Positions 42,952 through 51,523 are shown, counted from the stretch's first letter. The stretch: 64,000 nucleotides of DNA from Streptomyces sp. A 4/2 (GCF_940670765.1 NZ_CALNVW010000035.1:46566-110565), one strand, 5' to 3'. Notes: generated from the letters alone by a model not told the origin. Numbers and translations: made by a program.

Positions 42952-44471
42952 CGTCCGGCCTCCTGCGTGGTGTTCAGGATGTTGACGCCCCGGAAGAGGG
43001 CGGAGGGGCAGCCGTGCGAGACGGCGGCGATCTGTCCCGGCTGGGCCTTGCCGCAGTTGAACGCGCCGCCGAGCACATAGGTCTGCGGGCCGCCGACCTT
43101 CTCCATCGAGCCCCAGAAGTCGGTGGTGGTCGCCTGGTAGGCGACGTCACGCAGCTGCCCCGCCAGCTGCCCGTTCTCGATGCGGTAGAAGCGCTGACCG
43201 GTGAACTGGAAGTTGTAGCGCTGCATGTCGATCGACCACGAGCGGTCGCCCACGACATAGATCCCGCGCTCGACGCCCCCGATCAGATCCTCCGTCGAGA
43301 GCCCGCCCGGATCCGGCTGGAGCGACACATTGGCCATGCGCTGCACGGGCACATGGCCCGGGGAGTCCGCGTACGCACAGCCGTTGGAGCGCCCGAGCCC
43401 CGTCAGCTTCGCGATCCGCCGGTCCAGCTGGTACCCGACCAGCGTGCCGTCCTTGATGAGGTCCCAGGACTGCGCGGCCACCCCCTCGTCGTCGAAACCG
43501 ACGGTGGCGAGGCCGTGTTCGGCGGTGCGGTCGCCCGTCACGTTCAGCACGGGGGAGCCGTACGCCAGCTTCCCGAGCTGGTCGAACGTGGCGAAGGAGG
43601 TTCCGGCGTACGCCGCTTCGTACCCCAGCGCCCGGTCCAGTTCGGTCGCGTGCCCGATCGACTCGTGGATGGTCAGCCAGAGGTTCGACGGGTCGACGAC
43701 CAGGTCGTACGTCCCCGCCTCGACACCGGGCGCGCGCATCTTCTCGGCGAGCAGTACCGGGAGTTGCTCCAGTTCGGAGTCCCAGTCCCAGCCGGTCCCG
43801 GTGAGGTACTCCCACCCTCGGCCGGCCGGTGGGGCGATCGTCCGCATCGAGTCGAACTCACCGCTGGCACCGTTCACGGCGACCGCGGTGAGCTGCGGAT
43901 GCACCCGCACCCGCTGCTGGGTGGTGACGGTGCCCGCCGTGTCCGCGTAGAACTTGTTCTCGTGGACGGTCATCAGCGAGGCGTCCGCATGTGCCACTCC
44001 GTCCGCCCTCAGCAGCCGGGACGACCAGTCGGCCAGCAGGGCGGTCTTCTCGTCGGCGGGTACGGAGAAGGGGTCGATCTCGTACGTGGAGATCCAGGTC
44101 TGCTCGGAGTGCACCGGCTCGTCCGCCAGTTCCACCAGCTCGTCCGATCCAGCCGCCTTGATGACCTTGGCGGAGAGCTTCGCCATCGCGACCGCCTGCG
44201 AGGCGACCTTCGCCGCGGCGTCCATGGTCAGGTCCACCCCGGAGGCGAACCCCCACGCGCCGCCGTGCACCACCCGCACCGCGTATCCGAGATCGGTGGT
44301 GTCCGACGACCCGGCCGGCCTCGCGTCCCGCAGCCGCCAGGCCGCGCTGCGCACGCGCTCGAAGCGGAAGTCGGCATGGTCGGCGCCGAGTGCGCGCGCA
44401 CGGGCGAGGGCCGCGTCGGCCAGGGGGCGCAGCGGCAGCGCCGTGAAGGCTGCGTCGATGGAATGTGGCAC
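42948..44471 (-). CDS. TldD metalloprotease subunit
   Basis: 507 aa. Zinc motif HESIGH (residues 269-274, HExxxH) in LWLTIHESIGHATELDRALG; a further Cys/His in the C-terminal GGAFNCGKAQPGQ is conserved in TldD. The N-terminal domain (residues 1-~220) follows the TldD fold. GTG start at 44471. Partner of the TldE gene downstream. No precursor-peptide gene or RiPP enzyme is nearby, so a general proteolytic role is more likely than RiPP maturation. Confidence 0.93.
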   Translation of the reverse strand: MPHSIDAAFTALPLRPLADAALARARALGADHADFRFERVRSAAWRLRDARPAGSSDTTDLGYAVRVVHGGAWGFASGVDLTMDAAAKVASQAVAMAKLSAKVIKAAGSDELVELADEPVHSEQTWISTYEIDPFSVPADEKTALLADWSSRLLRADGVAHADASLMTVHENKFYADTAGTVTTQQRVRVHPQLTAVAVNGASGEFDSMRTIAPPAGRGWEYLTGTGWDWDSELEQLPVLLAEKMRAPGVEAGTYDLVVDPSNLWLTIHESIGHATELDRALGYEAAYAGTSFATFDQLGKLAYGSPVLNVTGDRTAEHGLATVGFDDEGVAAQSWDLIKDGTLVGYQLDRRIAKLTGLGRSNGCAYADSPGHVPVQRMANVSLQPDPGGLSTEDLIGGVERGIYVVGDRSWSIDMQRYNFQFTGQRFYRIENGQLAGQLRDVAYQATTTDFWGSMEKVGGPQTYVLGGAFNCGKAQPGQIAAVSHGCPSALFRGVNILNTTQEAGR

Positions 44472-44537
44472 GGAGGTCTCCTGTCGTCACGACCGGTCGC
44501 TCGCATCATGTCGCGCGAAGGGGGCCGCCTGCCAGAT

Positions 44538-44583
44538 CGTTCTTCTGCAGGGACCCGACCGCGTTCTTCTGTAGGGACCCGAC
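44538..44583. repeat. Tandem pair of 22-bp direct repeats between tldD and fabG
   Basis: CGTTCTTCTGCAGGGACCCG (then AC) at 44538-44559 recurs at 44562-44583 with one change (C to T). Period 24 bp. It lies in the divergent tldD/fabG intergenic region and could be a double operator. Confidence 0.8.
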
Positions 44584-44637
44584 AGGCGCCGCCGTGCGGT
44601 GCTGTCGGAGGCGGATTCCCCTTAAGTGGGACAGAGC

Positions 44638-44669
44638 CGATAGTTTGCGTGGGTACCAAACAGCTATCG
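44638..44669 (+). promoter_or_regulatory. Inverted repeat immediately upstream of fabG
   Basis: CGATAGTTTG (44638-44647) pairs with CAAAC (44657-44661) and TATCG (44665-44669) around a 9-nt loop, with a 3-nt bulge. It ends one base before the Shine-Dalgarno region AAAGGG of fabG. It may be an operator overlapping the promoter (GATAGT at 44639 as -10) or an mRNA hairpin. Confidence 0.6.
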
Positions 44670-44682
44670 AAAGGGTGATCCG

Positions 44683-45387
44683 TTGAGCCGCTCGGTTCTC
44701 GTCACCGGAGGAAACCGGGGCATCGGCCTCGCCATCGCCCGCGCTTTCGCCGACGCAGGCGACAAGGTCGCGATCACGTACCGCTCGGGCGAACCTCCCG
44801 AGGGCTTCCTGGCCGTCAAGTGCGACATCACCGACACCGAGCAGGTGGATCTGGCCTACAAGGAGATCGAGGAGAAGCACGGTCCGGTGGAGGTCCTGGT
44901 CGCCAACGCCGGTGTCACCAAGGACCAGTTGCTGATGCGGATGTCCGAGGAGGACTTCACGTCCGTACTCGACACCAACCTCACCGGTGCCTTCCGGGTC
45001 GTCAAGCGGGCCAACCGGGCCATGCTGCGCGCCAAGAAGGGCCGGGTCGTCCTCATCTCGTCGGTGGTCGGGCTGCTCGGCGGGGCGGGTCAGGCGAACT
45101 ACGCCGCCTCCAAGGCGGGCCTGGTCGGTTTCGCGCGTTCCCTCGCTCGTGAACTCGGCTCGCGCAACATCACTTTCAACGTCGTCGCACCCGGTTTCGT
45201 CGACACCGACATGACCAGGGTGCTCACCGACGAGCAGCGCGCGGGCATCGTCTCGCAGGTGCCGCTCGGCCGGTATGCGAAGCCGGAGGAGATCGCCGCG
45301 ACGGTGCGGTTCCTCGCCTCCGACGACGCGTCGTACATCACTGGAGCCGTCATCCCCGTTGACGGCGGATTGGGCATGGGGCACTGA
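44683..45387 (+). CDS. fabG: 3-oxoacyl-ACP reductase FabG
   Basis: 234-aa NADPH-dependent SDR of type II fatty-acid synthesis. Cofactor motif TGGNRGIG (~residue 8), NAGVTKDQLLMRM (FabG hallmark), catalytic Ser in ISSVVG, YAASKAG, and C-terminal YITGAVIPVDGGLGMGH. The start is TTG at 44683 behind AAAGGGTGAT; the rare start codon may limit translation. It is followed four bases after its stop by fabI, the same gene order as mycobacterial fabG1-inhA. Confidence 0.95.
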   Translation: MSRSVLVTGGNRGIGLAIARAFADAGDKVAITYRSGEPPEGFLAVKCDITDTEQVDLAYKEIEEKHGPVEVLVANAGVTKDQLLMRMSEEDFTSVLDTNLTGAFRVVKRANRAMLRAKKGRVVLISSVVGLLGGAGQANYAASKAGLVGFARSLARELGSRNITFNVVAPGFVDTDMTRVLTDEQRAGIVSQVPLGRYAKPEEIAATVRFLASDDASYITGAVIPVDGGLGMGH

Positions 45388-45391
45388 TCAC

Positions 45392-46159
45392 ATGAGCGGA
45401 ATTCTTGACGGCAAGCGCATCCTCATCACGGGTGTGCTGATGGAGTCCTCCATCGCCTTCCACACCGCCAAGGTGGCCCAGGAACAGGGTGCCGAGGTCA
45501 TTCTGACCGCGTTCCCGCGGCCCACCCTCACCGAGCGCATCGCCAAGAAGCTGCCCAAGCCTGCCAAGGTCATCGAGCTGGACGTCACCAGCACCGAGCA
45601 CCTGGACCGGCTCGCGGACCTGGTCCGTGACGAACTCGGCTCGCTCGACGGTGTCGTGCACTCCATCGGCTTCGCGCCGCAGGACGCGCTCGGCGGCAAC
45701 TTCCTCAACACCCCGTTCGAGTCGGTCTCCACGGCGATGCACGTCTCGGCGTTCTCGCTGAAGTCGCTCACCATGGCCTGCCTGCCGCTGATGAGCGAGG
45801 GCGGCGCGGTGGTCGGACTGACCTTCGACGCCCAGTACGCCTGGCCGCAGTACGACTGGATGGGCCCGGCCAAGGCCGCGCTGGAGGCCACCTCCCGCTA
45901 CCTCGCCCGCGACCTCGGCAAGCAGAACGTCCGCTGCAACCTGATCTCCGCCGGACCGATCGGCTCGATGGCCGCGAAGTCCATCCCGGGCTTCTCGGAG
46001 CTGGCGGACGTCTGGAACCACCGCTCCCCGCTCGCCTGGGACATGTCCGACCCGGAGCCGGCCGGCCGCGGTGTCGTCGCACTGCTCTCGGACTTCTTCC
46101 CGAAGACCACCGGCGAGATCGTCCACGTCGACGGCGGCGTGCACATGATGGGTGCCTGA
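45392..46159 (+). CDS. fabI: Enoyl-ACP reductase FabI (InhA type)
   Basis: 255 aa. NADH-dependent reduction of enoyl-ACP, the final step of fatty-acid elongation. Gly-rich loop ITGVLMESSIAFHTAK matches InhA rather than E. coli FabI in layout; VVHSIGFAPQDALGGNF, then the catalytic YDWMGPAKAALE (Tyr-x6-Lys), and the C-terminal TTGEIVHVDGGVHMMGA. ATG at 45392, four bases after the fabG TGA. Being InhA-like, isoniazid/triclosan-site residues could be compared. Confidence 0.96.
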   Translation: MSGILDGKRILITGVLMESSIAFHTAKVAQEQGAEVILTAFPRPTLTERIAKKLPKPAKVIELDVTSTEHLDRLADLVRDELGSLDGVVHSIGFAPQDALGGNFLNTPFESVSTAMHVSAFSLKSLTMACLPLMSEGGAVVGLTFDAQYAWPQYDWMGPAKAALEATSRYLARDLGKQNVRCNLISAGPIGSMAAKSIPGFSELADVWNHRSPLAWDMSDPEPAGRGVVALLSDFFPKTTGEIVHVDGGVHMMGA

Positions 46160-46181
46160 CCGCTCCCGAGCTCTTCGCTCA

Positions 46182-46220
46182 CGAGGCCGCGTGCCGTCCA
46201 GGAGACGGCGCGCGGCCTCG
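46182..46220 (+). terminator. Hairpin terminator of the fabG-fabI operon
   Basis: CGAGGCCGCGTGCCGTC (46182-46198) pairs with GACGGCGCGCGGCCTCG (46204-46220), 17 bp with one T-G pair and a 5-nt loop. Confidence 0.85.
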
Positions 46221-46341
46221 GTGCGTTCCGGAGCACCCAGGATCTGCCCCCTGTCGTGATCGACTCGAATATCCGGTCGAACCACCGCAGACTGCTCCTG
46301 TCGGAGCTGCCCTCCGGCTCGCCTGGGGAGGAGACACGCGT

Positions 46342-46671
46342 ATGCGTCATCTGCTCTGCCGAACGGCAGTCCTGCTCGTGGCCTCGGCCGGAATGGCGGG
46401 GTTCACCGGCCCGACGGGCGCGTATGCGCGGGAGGTCCCCTTCGGGGCCGGGTGCCGCATCGCGGTCAAGGGTTCCCATGTGGCCGCCACCTGCCACAAC
46501 TCGTACGTCGACAGCGACCGGGTGGCCCTGCACATCGAGTGCGCCCGCTGGTGGGACATCGACATGGACAGCGCCCCGGTCGAGGTCGGGCCCGCGCGGA
46601 CCGTGCGGCTCACCGGCCGCTGCTGGAAAGAGATCGGCTCGGTCCGGATGACGCACGAACGGGTCGGCTGA
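46342..46671 (+). CDS. Small secreted Cys-containing protein
   Basis: 109 aa with a Sec signal peptide (MRHLLCRTAVLLVASAGMAG, likely cut after AYA near residue 29). The mature ~80 residues have four Cys (38, 51, 67, 94), enough for two disulfides, and beta-rich Trp-containing sequence (CARWWDIDM). No family recognised. ATG behind GGGGAGGAG. Convergent with the GntR regulator 15 bp away. Confidence 0.78.
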   Translation: MRHLLCRTAVLLVASAGMAGFTGPTGAYAREVPFGAGCRIAVKGSHVAATCHNSYVDSDRVALHIECARWWDIDMDSAPVEVGPARTVRLTGRCWKEIGSVRMTHERVG

Positions 46672-46686
46672 GCCCTCCGGCCCTGG

Positions 46687-47364
46687 TCACACCTGGGCTT
46701 CCAGGCAGTTGATGAAGGCATGGCTGGCGGCCTCCGAGGCCGCCAGATCCGCGTCGCCCGCCAGGATCGCCCCGATCAGCCTGCTGTGGTCCACGTATCC
46801 CTCGGGCCGCAGCTCGTGCCCCACGCCGCCGCGCAGCCACTCGCGGAGCAGATCGCCCAGATCGGCGTAGAGCTCGGTCAGTACGTCGTTGTGCGAGGCA
46901 TTGACGATCGCCAGGTGCAGCGTCGCGTCGGCGGCGACGAAGGCCTCCGCGTCGCCCGCCGCCCAGGTGCTCTCCCGGTGGGCGAGGAGCGCGGTCAGCT
47001 GCTTCGCGTCCCGCTCGGTGTGCCGTACGGCGGCCAGCCGGGCGGCCGACGATTCGAGCGTGGCACGCACCTCCGCGACGTCACGGGGGTCGGCAGCCGC
47101 GAAGCGGTGATGCATCACCCCGGCCAGTTCGCTGGTGGCGACCACGTACGTGCCCGAGCCCTGGCGGATGTCGAGCAGCCCGTTGTGCGCGAGCGCGCGC
47201 ACCGCCTCCCGGACGGTGTTGCGGGCCACCCCCAGCTGCTCCACCAGTACCGGCTCTGTCGGGATGCGCGATCCCACCGGCCACTCGCCCGAGGTGATCT
47301 GATTCCGCAGTTCCGTGATCACCTGGTCGGCGAGTGCGGAACGCCGGGGAGAGTTCAGCGCCAT
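46687..47364 (-). CDS. FadR/GntR family transcriptional regulator
   Basis: 225 aa. The N-terminal winged HTH reads LADQVITELRNQITSGEWPV through VREAVRALAHNGLLDIRQGSG, GntR type. The C-terminal all-helical FCD domain has conserved metal-ligand positions (Asp in EVRATLE..., His in DATLHLAIV, His in DHSRLIGAI, His in ASHAF). FCD regulators sense small carboxylates. It is divergent from an MFS exporter, with a palindrome over the exporter promoter. Confidence 0.92.
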   Translation of the reverse strand: MALNSPRRSALADQVITELRNQITSGEWPVGSRIPTEPVLVEQLGVARNTVREAVRALAHNGLLDIRQGSGTYVVATSELAGVMHHRFAAADPRDVAEVRATLESSAARLAAVRHTERDAKQLTALLAHRESTWAAGDAEAFVAADATLHLAIVNASHNDVLTELYADLGDLLREWLRGGVGHELRPEGYVDHSRLIGAILAGDADLAASEAASHAFINCLEAQV

Positions 47365-47438
47365 CGTGCTCCTCGTTCGTGAAACCGCCGGGGCCGGACA
47401 GCCTGATTCCGGCGGGTGGGCCGGACAGGTGAACAGCC

Positions 47439-47453
47439 AATCATCCCATGATT
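47439..47453. promoter_or_regulatory. GntR operator palindrome over MFS promoter
   Basis: AATCAT-CCC-ATGATT, a perfect 6-bp inverted repeat with a 3-nt spacer. A near-consensus -10 TATGAT (47455-47460) begins two bases later, six bases before the transporter ATG. Binding here would block the exporter promoter directly. Confidence 0.8.
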
Positions 47454-47466
47454 CTATGATGGCCTC

Positions 47467-48732
47467 ATGCCTGATGACGAGACCAAGATCCTCAGCCCGG
47501 TGGCCGAGCCGGGAACCCCCGTGGATTCCACACCTCCGCAGCTCGCCGCGTGGACCGTGAAACTGGTGATCGCCGGGATCGTCCTCGCCGCAGTCAACCT
47601 CCGTCCGGCCATCACCAGCCTCGGCGCGCTCCTCGAAGAGGTACGCGACGGTCTCGGCATGAGCGGCAGCGTGGCGGGCGTCCTCACCTCCGTACCGCCG
47701 CTGTGCTTCGCCGTGTTCGGCGTCATGGCGCCGCGACTGGCCCGCCGGTTCGGACCGGGCGCGGTCGTCTGCGCAGGGATGGCCGCGATCACCGCGGGCC
47801 TGGTGATCCGCCCGCTCATGGGCGGTACGGCCGGCTTCCTCGCGGCCAGCGCACTCGCGCTGATGGGCATAGCCGTCAGCAACGTACTCATGCCGGTCAT
47901 GGTGAAGCGGTACTTCCCCGACCGCGTCGGCTCCATGACAGGGCTCTACTCGATGGCCCTCGCCCTGGGCACCGCACTCGCCGCCGCCGTCACCGTGCCG
48001 CTGACCGACAGCCTCGGCGGCAGCTGGCGGATGGGACTCGGCGTGTGGGCGGTGCTGGCCGCCGTCGCCGTACTGCCCTGGATCGGGCTGATCCGGGACC
48101 GCAGCGCCGCCGCCGCGGACGCCACCGGGACCCCCGGATCCGATGTCCCGGCCCTGCGGATCGCCCGCAGCCGCACCGCCTGGGCGCTCGCCTGCTTCTT
48201 CGGTCTCCAGGCCACCGCCGCCTACGTCACCATGGGCTGGATGCCGCAGATCTTCCGGGACGCCGGAGTCTCCGCCGGCACCGCCGGACTGCTGCTCGCC
48301 GTGACGATGGTGATGGGTGTGCCGCTGGCCTTCGTCATCCCGCGACTGGCCGGCCGGATGAAGCACCAGGGCCCCATCGTCGTCGCCCTGGGCGTCTGCG
48401 GACTCGTCGGCTACGCGGGGCTCTACCTCGCCCCGTCCGGCGGCGCCTGGGCCTGGGCGCTGCTGCTCGGCATCTCCAACTGCTCGTTCCCGCTGGCCCT
48501 CACCATGATCGGGATGCGCTCCAGGAGCGGCGCCGGCGTGGTCAGGCTCTCCGCCTTCGCCCAGTCCACCGGCTATCTGATCTCGATCCCCGGGCCGCTG
48601 CTCGTCGGCGTCCTCTACCAGCACAGCGGCGGCTGGGGGCTGCCCATCGCCCTGATGGCCGGGCTGATGGTGCCGCAGATCGGGGCGGGGATCCTCGCGG
48701 GACGGGACCGGACGATCGAGGACGAATCCTGA
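47467..48732 (+). CDS. MFS transporter, CynX/NimT family
   Basis: 421-aa major-facilitator protein with about 12 helices. The N-terminal helix pattern AAVNLRPAITSLGALLEEV is the CynX/NimT (cyanate/nitroimidazole) hallmark; further helices include MAPRLARRFGPGAVVCAG and KHQGPIVVALGVCGLVG. Substrate unknown. ATG at 47467 lacks a Shine-Dalgarno and lies six bases after TATGAT, so the mRNA is probably leaderless. Divergent from its presumed FadR-type repressor. Confidence 0.92.
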   Translation: MPDDETKILSPVAEPGTPVDSTPPQLAAWTVKLVIAGIVLAAVNLRPAITSLGALLEEVRDGLGMSGSVAGVLTSVPPLCFAVFGVMAPRLARRFGPGAVVCAGMAAITAGLVIRPLMGGTAGFLAASALALMGIAVSNVLMPVMVKRYFPDRVGSMTGLYSMALALGTALAAAVTVPLTDSLGGSWRMGLGVWAVLAAVAVLPWIGLIRDRSAAAADATGTPGSDVPALRIARSRTAWALACFFGLQATAAYVTMGWMPQIFRDAGVSAGTAGLLLAVTMVMGVPLAFVIPRLAGRMKHQGPIVVALGVCGLVGYAGLYLAPSGGAWAWALLLGISNCSFPLALTMIGMRSRSGAGVVRLSAFAQSTGYLISIPGPLLVGVLYQHSGGWGLPIALMAGLMVPQIGAGILAGRDRTIEDES

Positions 48733-48749
48733 GATGCGAGACTGACGTC

Positions 48750-48866
48750 ATGCCAGTGCTCGAACCGAATCCCCAGAACGGTCAGAAGAAGCTCCTGCTC
48801 GTGCTCGGCGCGATGCTCGCCGTCACGGTGATCGTCGCGATCGTCGCGACGTTGGCCTCGCCCTGA
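48750..48866 (+). CDS. SGM_5486 family transporter-associated miniprotein
   Basis: 38 aa: a polar Asn/Gln-rich start (MPVLEPNPQNGQKK) and one membrane helix (LLLVLGAMLAVTVIVAIVAT). It starts 17 bp after the MFS gene's stop on the same strand. From memory, actinobacterial annotation has a family of this name adjacent to CynX/NimT transporters, which fits. It probably stabilises or modulates the transporter. Confidence 0.8.
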   Translation: MPVLEPNPQNGQKKLLLVLGAMLAVTVIVAIVATLASP

Positions 48867-48874
48867 CACCCCGC

Positions 48875-48898
48875 GGTGGTGGGGCTGGCCCCACCACC
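48875..48898 (+). terminator. Hairpin terminator after the transporter miniprotein
   Basis: GGTGGTGGGG (48875-48884), loop CTGG, CCCCACCACC (48889-48898), nine bases after the miniprotein stop. Confidence 0.8.
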
Positions 48899-49009
48899 CC
48901 CTAGGGGGCCAGGGTCAGGGTGAAGTGGGTGGGTCACCGGATGGGACCGGCCGCCCGCACTCCGTAAGTTCGAGGTACTTCAACAACCGCGAACTCGACG
49001 GAGGCGGCC

Positions 49010-49216
49010 ATGTCGGCCCGTACGCACACCAGGTCCCACGCACCGGCCTCGGGCAGCGTCGATGTCCGGCTGCCGTGGTGGGCGATCGCCCTGCCCGCCG
49101 TCGCCTTCGCCGCCCTGCTCCTGCTCATCAGCGCGCCCGGCCAGGCGCACGCCGAGGCCGGCGGCGCCAACATCACCCATGTCCTGGAGCTCATCCAGCG
49201 GAACCTGCCGCTCTAG
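49010..49216 (+). CDS. Small single-helix membrane or secreted protein
   Basis: 68 aa with a polar N-terminus (~20 residues), one helix (about 24-43, WWAIALPAVAFAALLLLI), then AHAEAGGANITHVLELIQRN. The helix followed by GQAHAEA looks like a late signal peptide with a cleavage site at AHA. ATG behind GGAGGCGGCC, a strong Shine-Dalgarno. Function unknown. Confidence 0.68.
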   Translation: MSARTHTRSHAPASGSVDVRLPWWAIALPAVAFAALLLLISAPGQAHAEAGGANITHVLELIQRNLPL

Positions 49217-49222
49217 GTGTAC

Positions 49223-49246
49223 GGCCCGGCCGGTCTTCGCCGGGCC
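49223..49246 (+). terminator. Short hairpin terminator
   Basis: GGCCCGGC (49223-49230) pairs with GCCGGGCC (49239-49246), just downstream of the small membrane-protein gene. Confidence 0.6.
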
Positions 49247-49362
49247 CTCGGACCCGCCCGGCGTACGGCGCCCGGCCACCGTGGCCGAACACCGTTCACT
49301 CGTGCTGGGGAGCCTCCCCACACCCTCTGCCCGATGGTCCGATCCGTGCGAAGCTGGATTGT

Positions 49363-49914
49363 ATGAGCGCCGTTGTGTCATCCGGGGGGACAGCCCCCGG
49401 AACCCCCGAGTCCCGCAGGATCGCCCTTCTCCGGCATGCGAAGGCCGACTGGCCCGAGGTGTCCGACCACGACAGGCCGCTCGCCGACCGCGGCCGGATG
49501 GATGCCTCCGCCGCGGGCCAGTGGCTCGGCTCGCACGACCTCCACATCGATCTGGCCCTCTGCTCGACAGCGGTCAGAACGCGTGAGACCTGGAAGCTGG
49601 CCGTGCAGGAGATGCCGAGCCGGCCCAGGACCGTGTACGAGGAGCGGCTGTACGACGCCTCGCTCGGCGAGTTGCTCGCGCTGCTCAACGAGACCCCGGA
49701 CGACGTGGACGACCTCCTGGTCATCGGCCACAACCCCGGGATGCACGCACTCGCCGACGCCCTGGCGGGCCGCTCCGAGGGCTCCGTGCTGAGCAGGATG
49801 AACCGCAGCGGATTCCCGACGGCAGGGGTCGCCCTCATCGAGTTCACCGGACCCTGGAAATCCGTCGAGCACGGCGTGGGCAAACTCGCCGACTTCTGGG
49901 CGCCGCACGAGTAG
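49363..49914 (+). CDS. SixA-type histidine phosphatase
   Basis: 183 aa of the phosphoglycerate-mutase-like superfamily. RHG-type active site is LLRHAKADWP (Arg-His-Ala, SixA variant), second Arg in STAVRTRETW, catalytic His in IGHNPGMHALAD. SixA proteins dephosphorylate phosphohistidine in phosphotransfer proteins; substrate here unknown. The ATG at 49363 leaves a ~18-residue polar extension before the domain. Confidence 0.9.
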   Translation: MSAVVSSGGTAPGTPESRRIALLRHAKADWPEVSDHDRPLADRGRMDASAAGQWLGSHDLHIDLALCSTAVRTRETWKLAVQEMPSRPRTVYEERLYDASLGELLALLNETPDDVDDLLVIGHNPGMHALADALAGRSEGSVLSRMNRSGFPTAGVALIEFTGPWKSVEHGVGKLADFWAPHE

Positions 49915-49932
49915 GCCCCCGGACATGCGTGC

Positions 49933-49958
49933 GGGCCCCGGTGCGCGTACCGGGGCCC
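49933..49958. terminator. Hairpin between convergent sixA-like and serB genes
   Basis: GGGCCCCGGT (49933-49942), loop GCGCGT, ACCGGGGCCC (49949-49958). Confidence 0.75.
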
Positions 49959-49975
49959 CGCGGCTCTACCAGGAG

Positions 49976-51205
49976 CTAGACCTCGTCGTCGACGAGCCCG
50001 TCCGCCGCCTCGACCTCTTCGCGGGTGATGCCGAGCAGATAGAGCACGGTGTCCAGGAAGGGCACGTTCACCGCGGTGTCGGCGGCCTTGCGGACCACCG
50101 GCTTGGCATTGAACGCGACGCCGAGTCCGGCCGCGTTGAGCATGTCCAGGTCGTTCGCCCCGTCGCCGATCGCGACCGTCTGGGCGAGCGGTACGCCCGC
50201 CTCCGCGGCGAACCGCCGCAGCAGCCGCGCCTTGCCCGCGCGGTCCACGATCTCCCCGACGACCCGGCCGGTGAGCCTGCCGTCGACGATCTCCAGGGTG
50301 TTCGCGGAGGCGAAATCGAGGCCGAGACGCTCCTTGAGGTCATCGGTGACCTGGGTGAAACCACCCGAGACGACGCCCACTTGGTAGCCGAGCCGCTTGA
50401 GCGTACGGATCAGGGTGCGGGCACCGGGGGTGAGCCGCACCTCGGCCCGTACCTTGTCGACGACCGAGGCGTCGAGCCCCGCCAGCAGCGCCACCCGCGC
50501 GTGCAGCGACTGCTCGAAGTCCAGCTCGCCGCGCATCGCACGGGCGGTGACCTCGGCGACCTCCTGCTCGCACCCCGCGTGCGCGGCGAAGAGCTCGATC
50601 ACCTCGTCCTGGATGACGGTCGAGTCCACGTCCATCACGACGAGCCGCTGGGCCCGGCGGTGCAGACCGGCGGAGATCACGGCCACGTCCACACCGAGCG
50701 CCGATGCCTCGGTGGCCAGCACGGTGCGCAGCGCTTCGGTCTCCACACCGGACACCGCGAATTCCACGGCGGTCACCGGATACTTCGCCAGCCGGAAAAT
50801 GCGGTCGATGTTGCCGCCGGCGCCGGTGATACCGGCCGCTATGGCAGCGGTCGACTCCGCGGTGAGCGGATTGCCGAGGACCGTCACATGGGAGCGTCCG
50901 CTGCCCCGGGGCCGGTTGTCGCCGGTGCCGGAGATGATCTCCGCCTCCAGCTTGAGCGATTCGGCCCAGCTGTGCACGGTCGCCCGCAGCTCTCCCTGGG
51001 CAATGCCGTCGGGGCCCGGTGCGGTGATCAGGACACACAGGACGATGCGGCCCCGCGTGACGACCTGCTCGATGTCGACGACGTCGACGGCGTAGGCGGC
51101 GAGGGTGTCGAAGAGCCCGGCGGTGATCCCGGGGCGGTCCTTCCCGAAGATCTTGACGAGAAGAGTGGGGAAATCGGCGGGGACTGGGGGCTGCGATGCG
51201 CTCAT
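49976..51205 (-). CDS. serB: Phosphoserine phosphatase SerB
   Basis: 409-aa HAD phosphatase, final step of serine synthesis from 3-phosphoglycerate. Two N-terminal ACT-like regulatory domains (residues ~14-90 and ~105-180), then the HAD core: nucleophile Asp192 in VVMDVDSTVIQDE, motif II Ser in GVVSGGFTQV, motif III Lys in DRAGKARLL, motif IV in AIGDGANDLDML. Actinobacterial SerB2-type length. ATG at 51205 behind GGTGGGAT, with TATACGG just upstream as a likely -10; upstream in-frame residues are poor. Confidence 0.96.
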   Translation of the reverse strand: MSASQPPVPADFPTLLVKIFGKDRPGITAGLFDTLAAYAVDVVDIEQVVTRGRIVLCVLITAPGPDGIAQGELRATVHSWAESLKLEAEIISGTGDNRPRGSGRSHVTVLGNPLTAESTAAIAAGITGAGGNIDRIFRLAKYPVTAVEFAVSGVETEALRTVLATEASALGVDVAVISAGLHRRAQRLVVMDVDSTVIQDEVIELFAAHAGCEQEVAEVTARAMRGELDFEQSLHARVALLAGLDASVVDKVRAEVRLTPGARTLIRTLKRLGYQVGVVSGGFTQVTDDLKERLGLDFASANTLEIVDGRLTGRVVGEIVDRAGKARLLRRFAAEAGVPLAQTVAIGDGANDLDMLNAAGLGVAFNAKPVVRKAADTAVNVPFLDTVLYLLGITREEVEAADGLVDDEV

Positions 51206-51523
51206 GGTGATCCCACCGTATAGGGCACCGCGGACCCCCCGGCAGTCCGTCCCGAGGACCGGACGCCCGTACCTCCGGTGGCCCATCGCGGCAATGAACG
51301 GCGGAAGGGGGAAATACTGAGTGATTCATGAGAAGGCAGGCGAAAAGGGAGAGGAGTCCGTCCGGTCACGTCCGCAGATGCCCCGGGGAACCCATTGGTA
51401 CATGGTCGTCACACGGCCCGGGTTCCCGATACGTCACTGCGCCTGAAATAGTTCCCCACGATGTTCGCCATCCCTAGACTCCCTGCAATGGGGGTACCTC
51501 GGGGGACAATAAGTGGGGCTGGA

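Noticed and set aside
51328..51477. 49-codon plus-strand frame before the FHA-ABC gene
   Set aside because: Arg/Pro/Ser-rich, no Shine-Dalgarno, and it overlaps the likely promoter region; no support as a gene.
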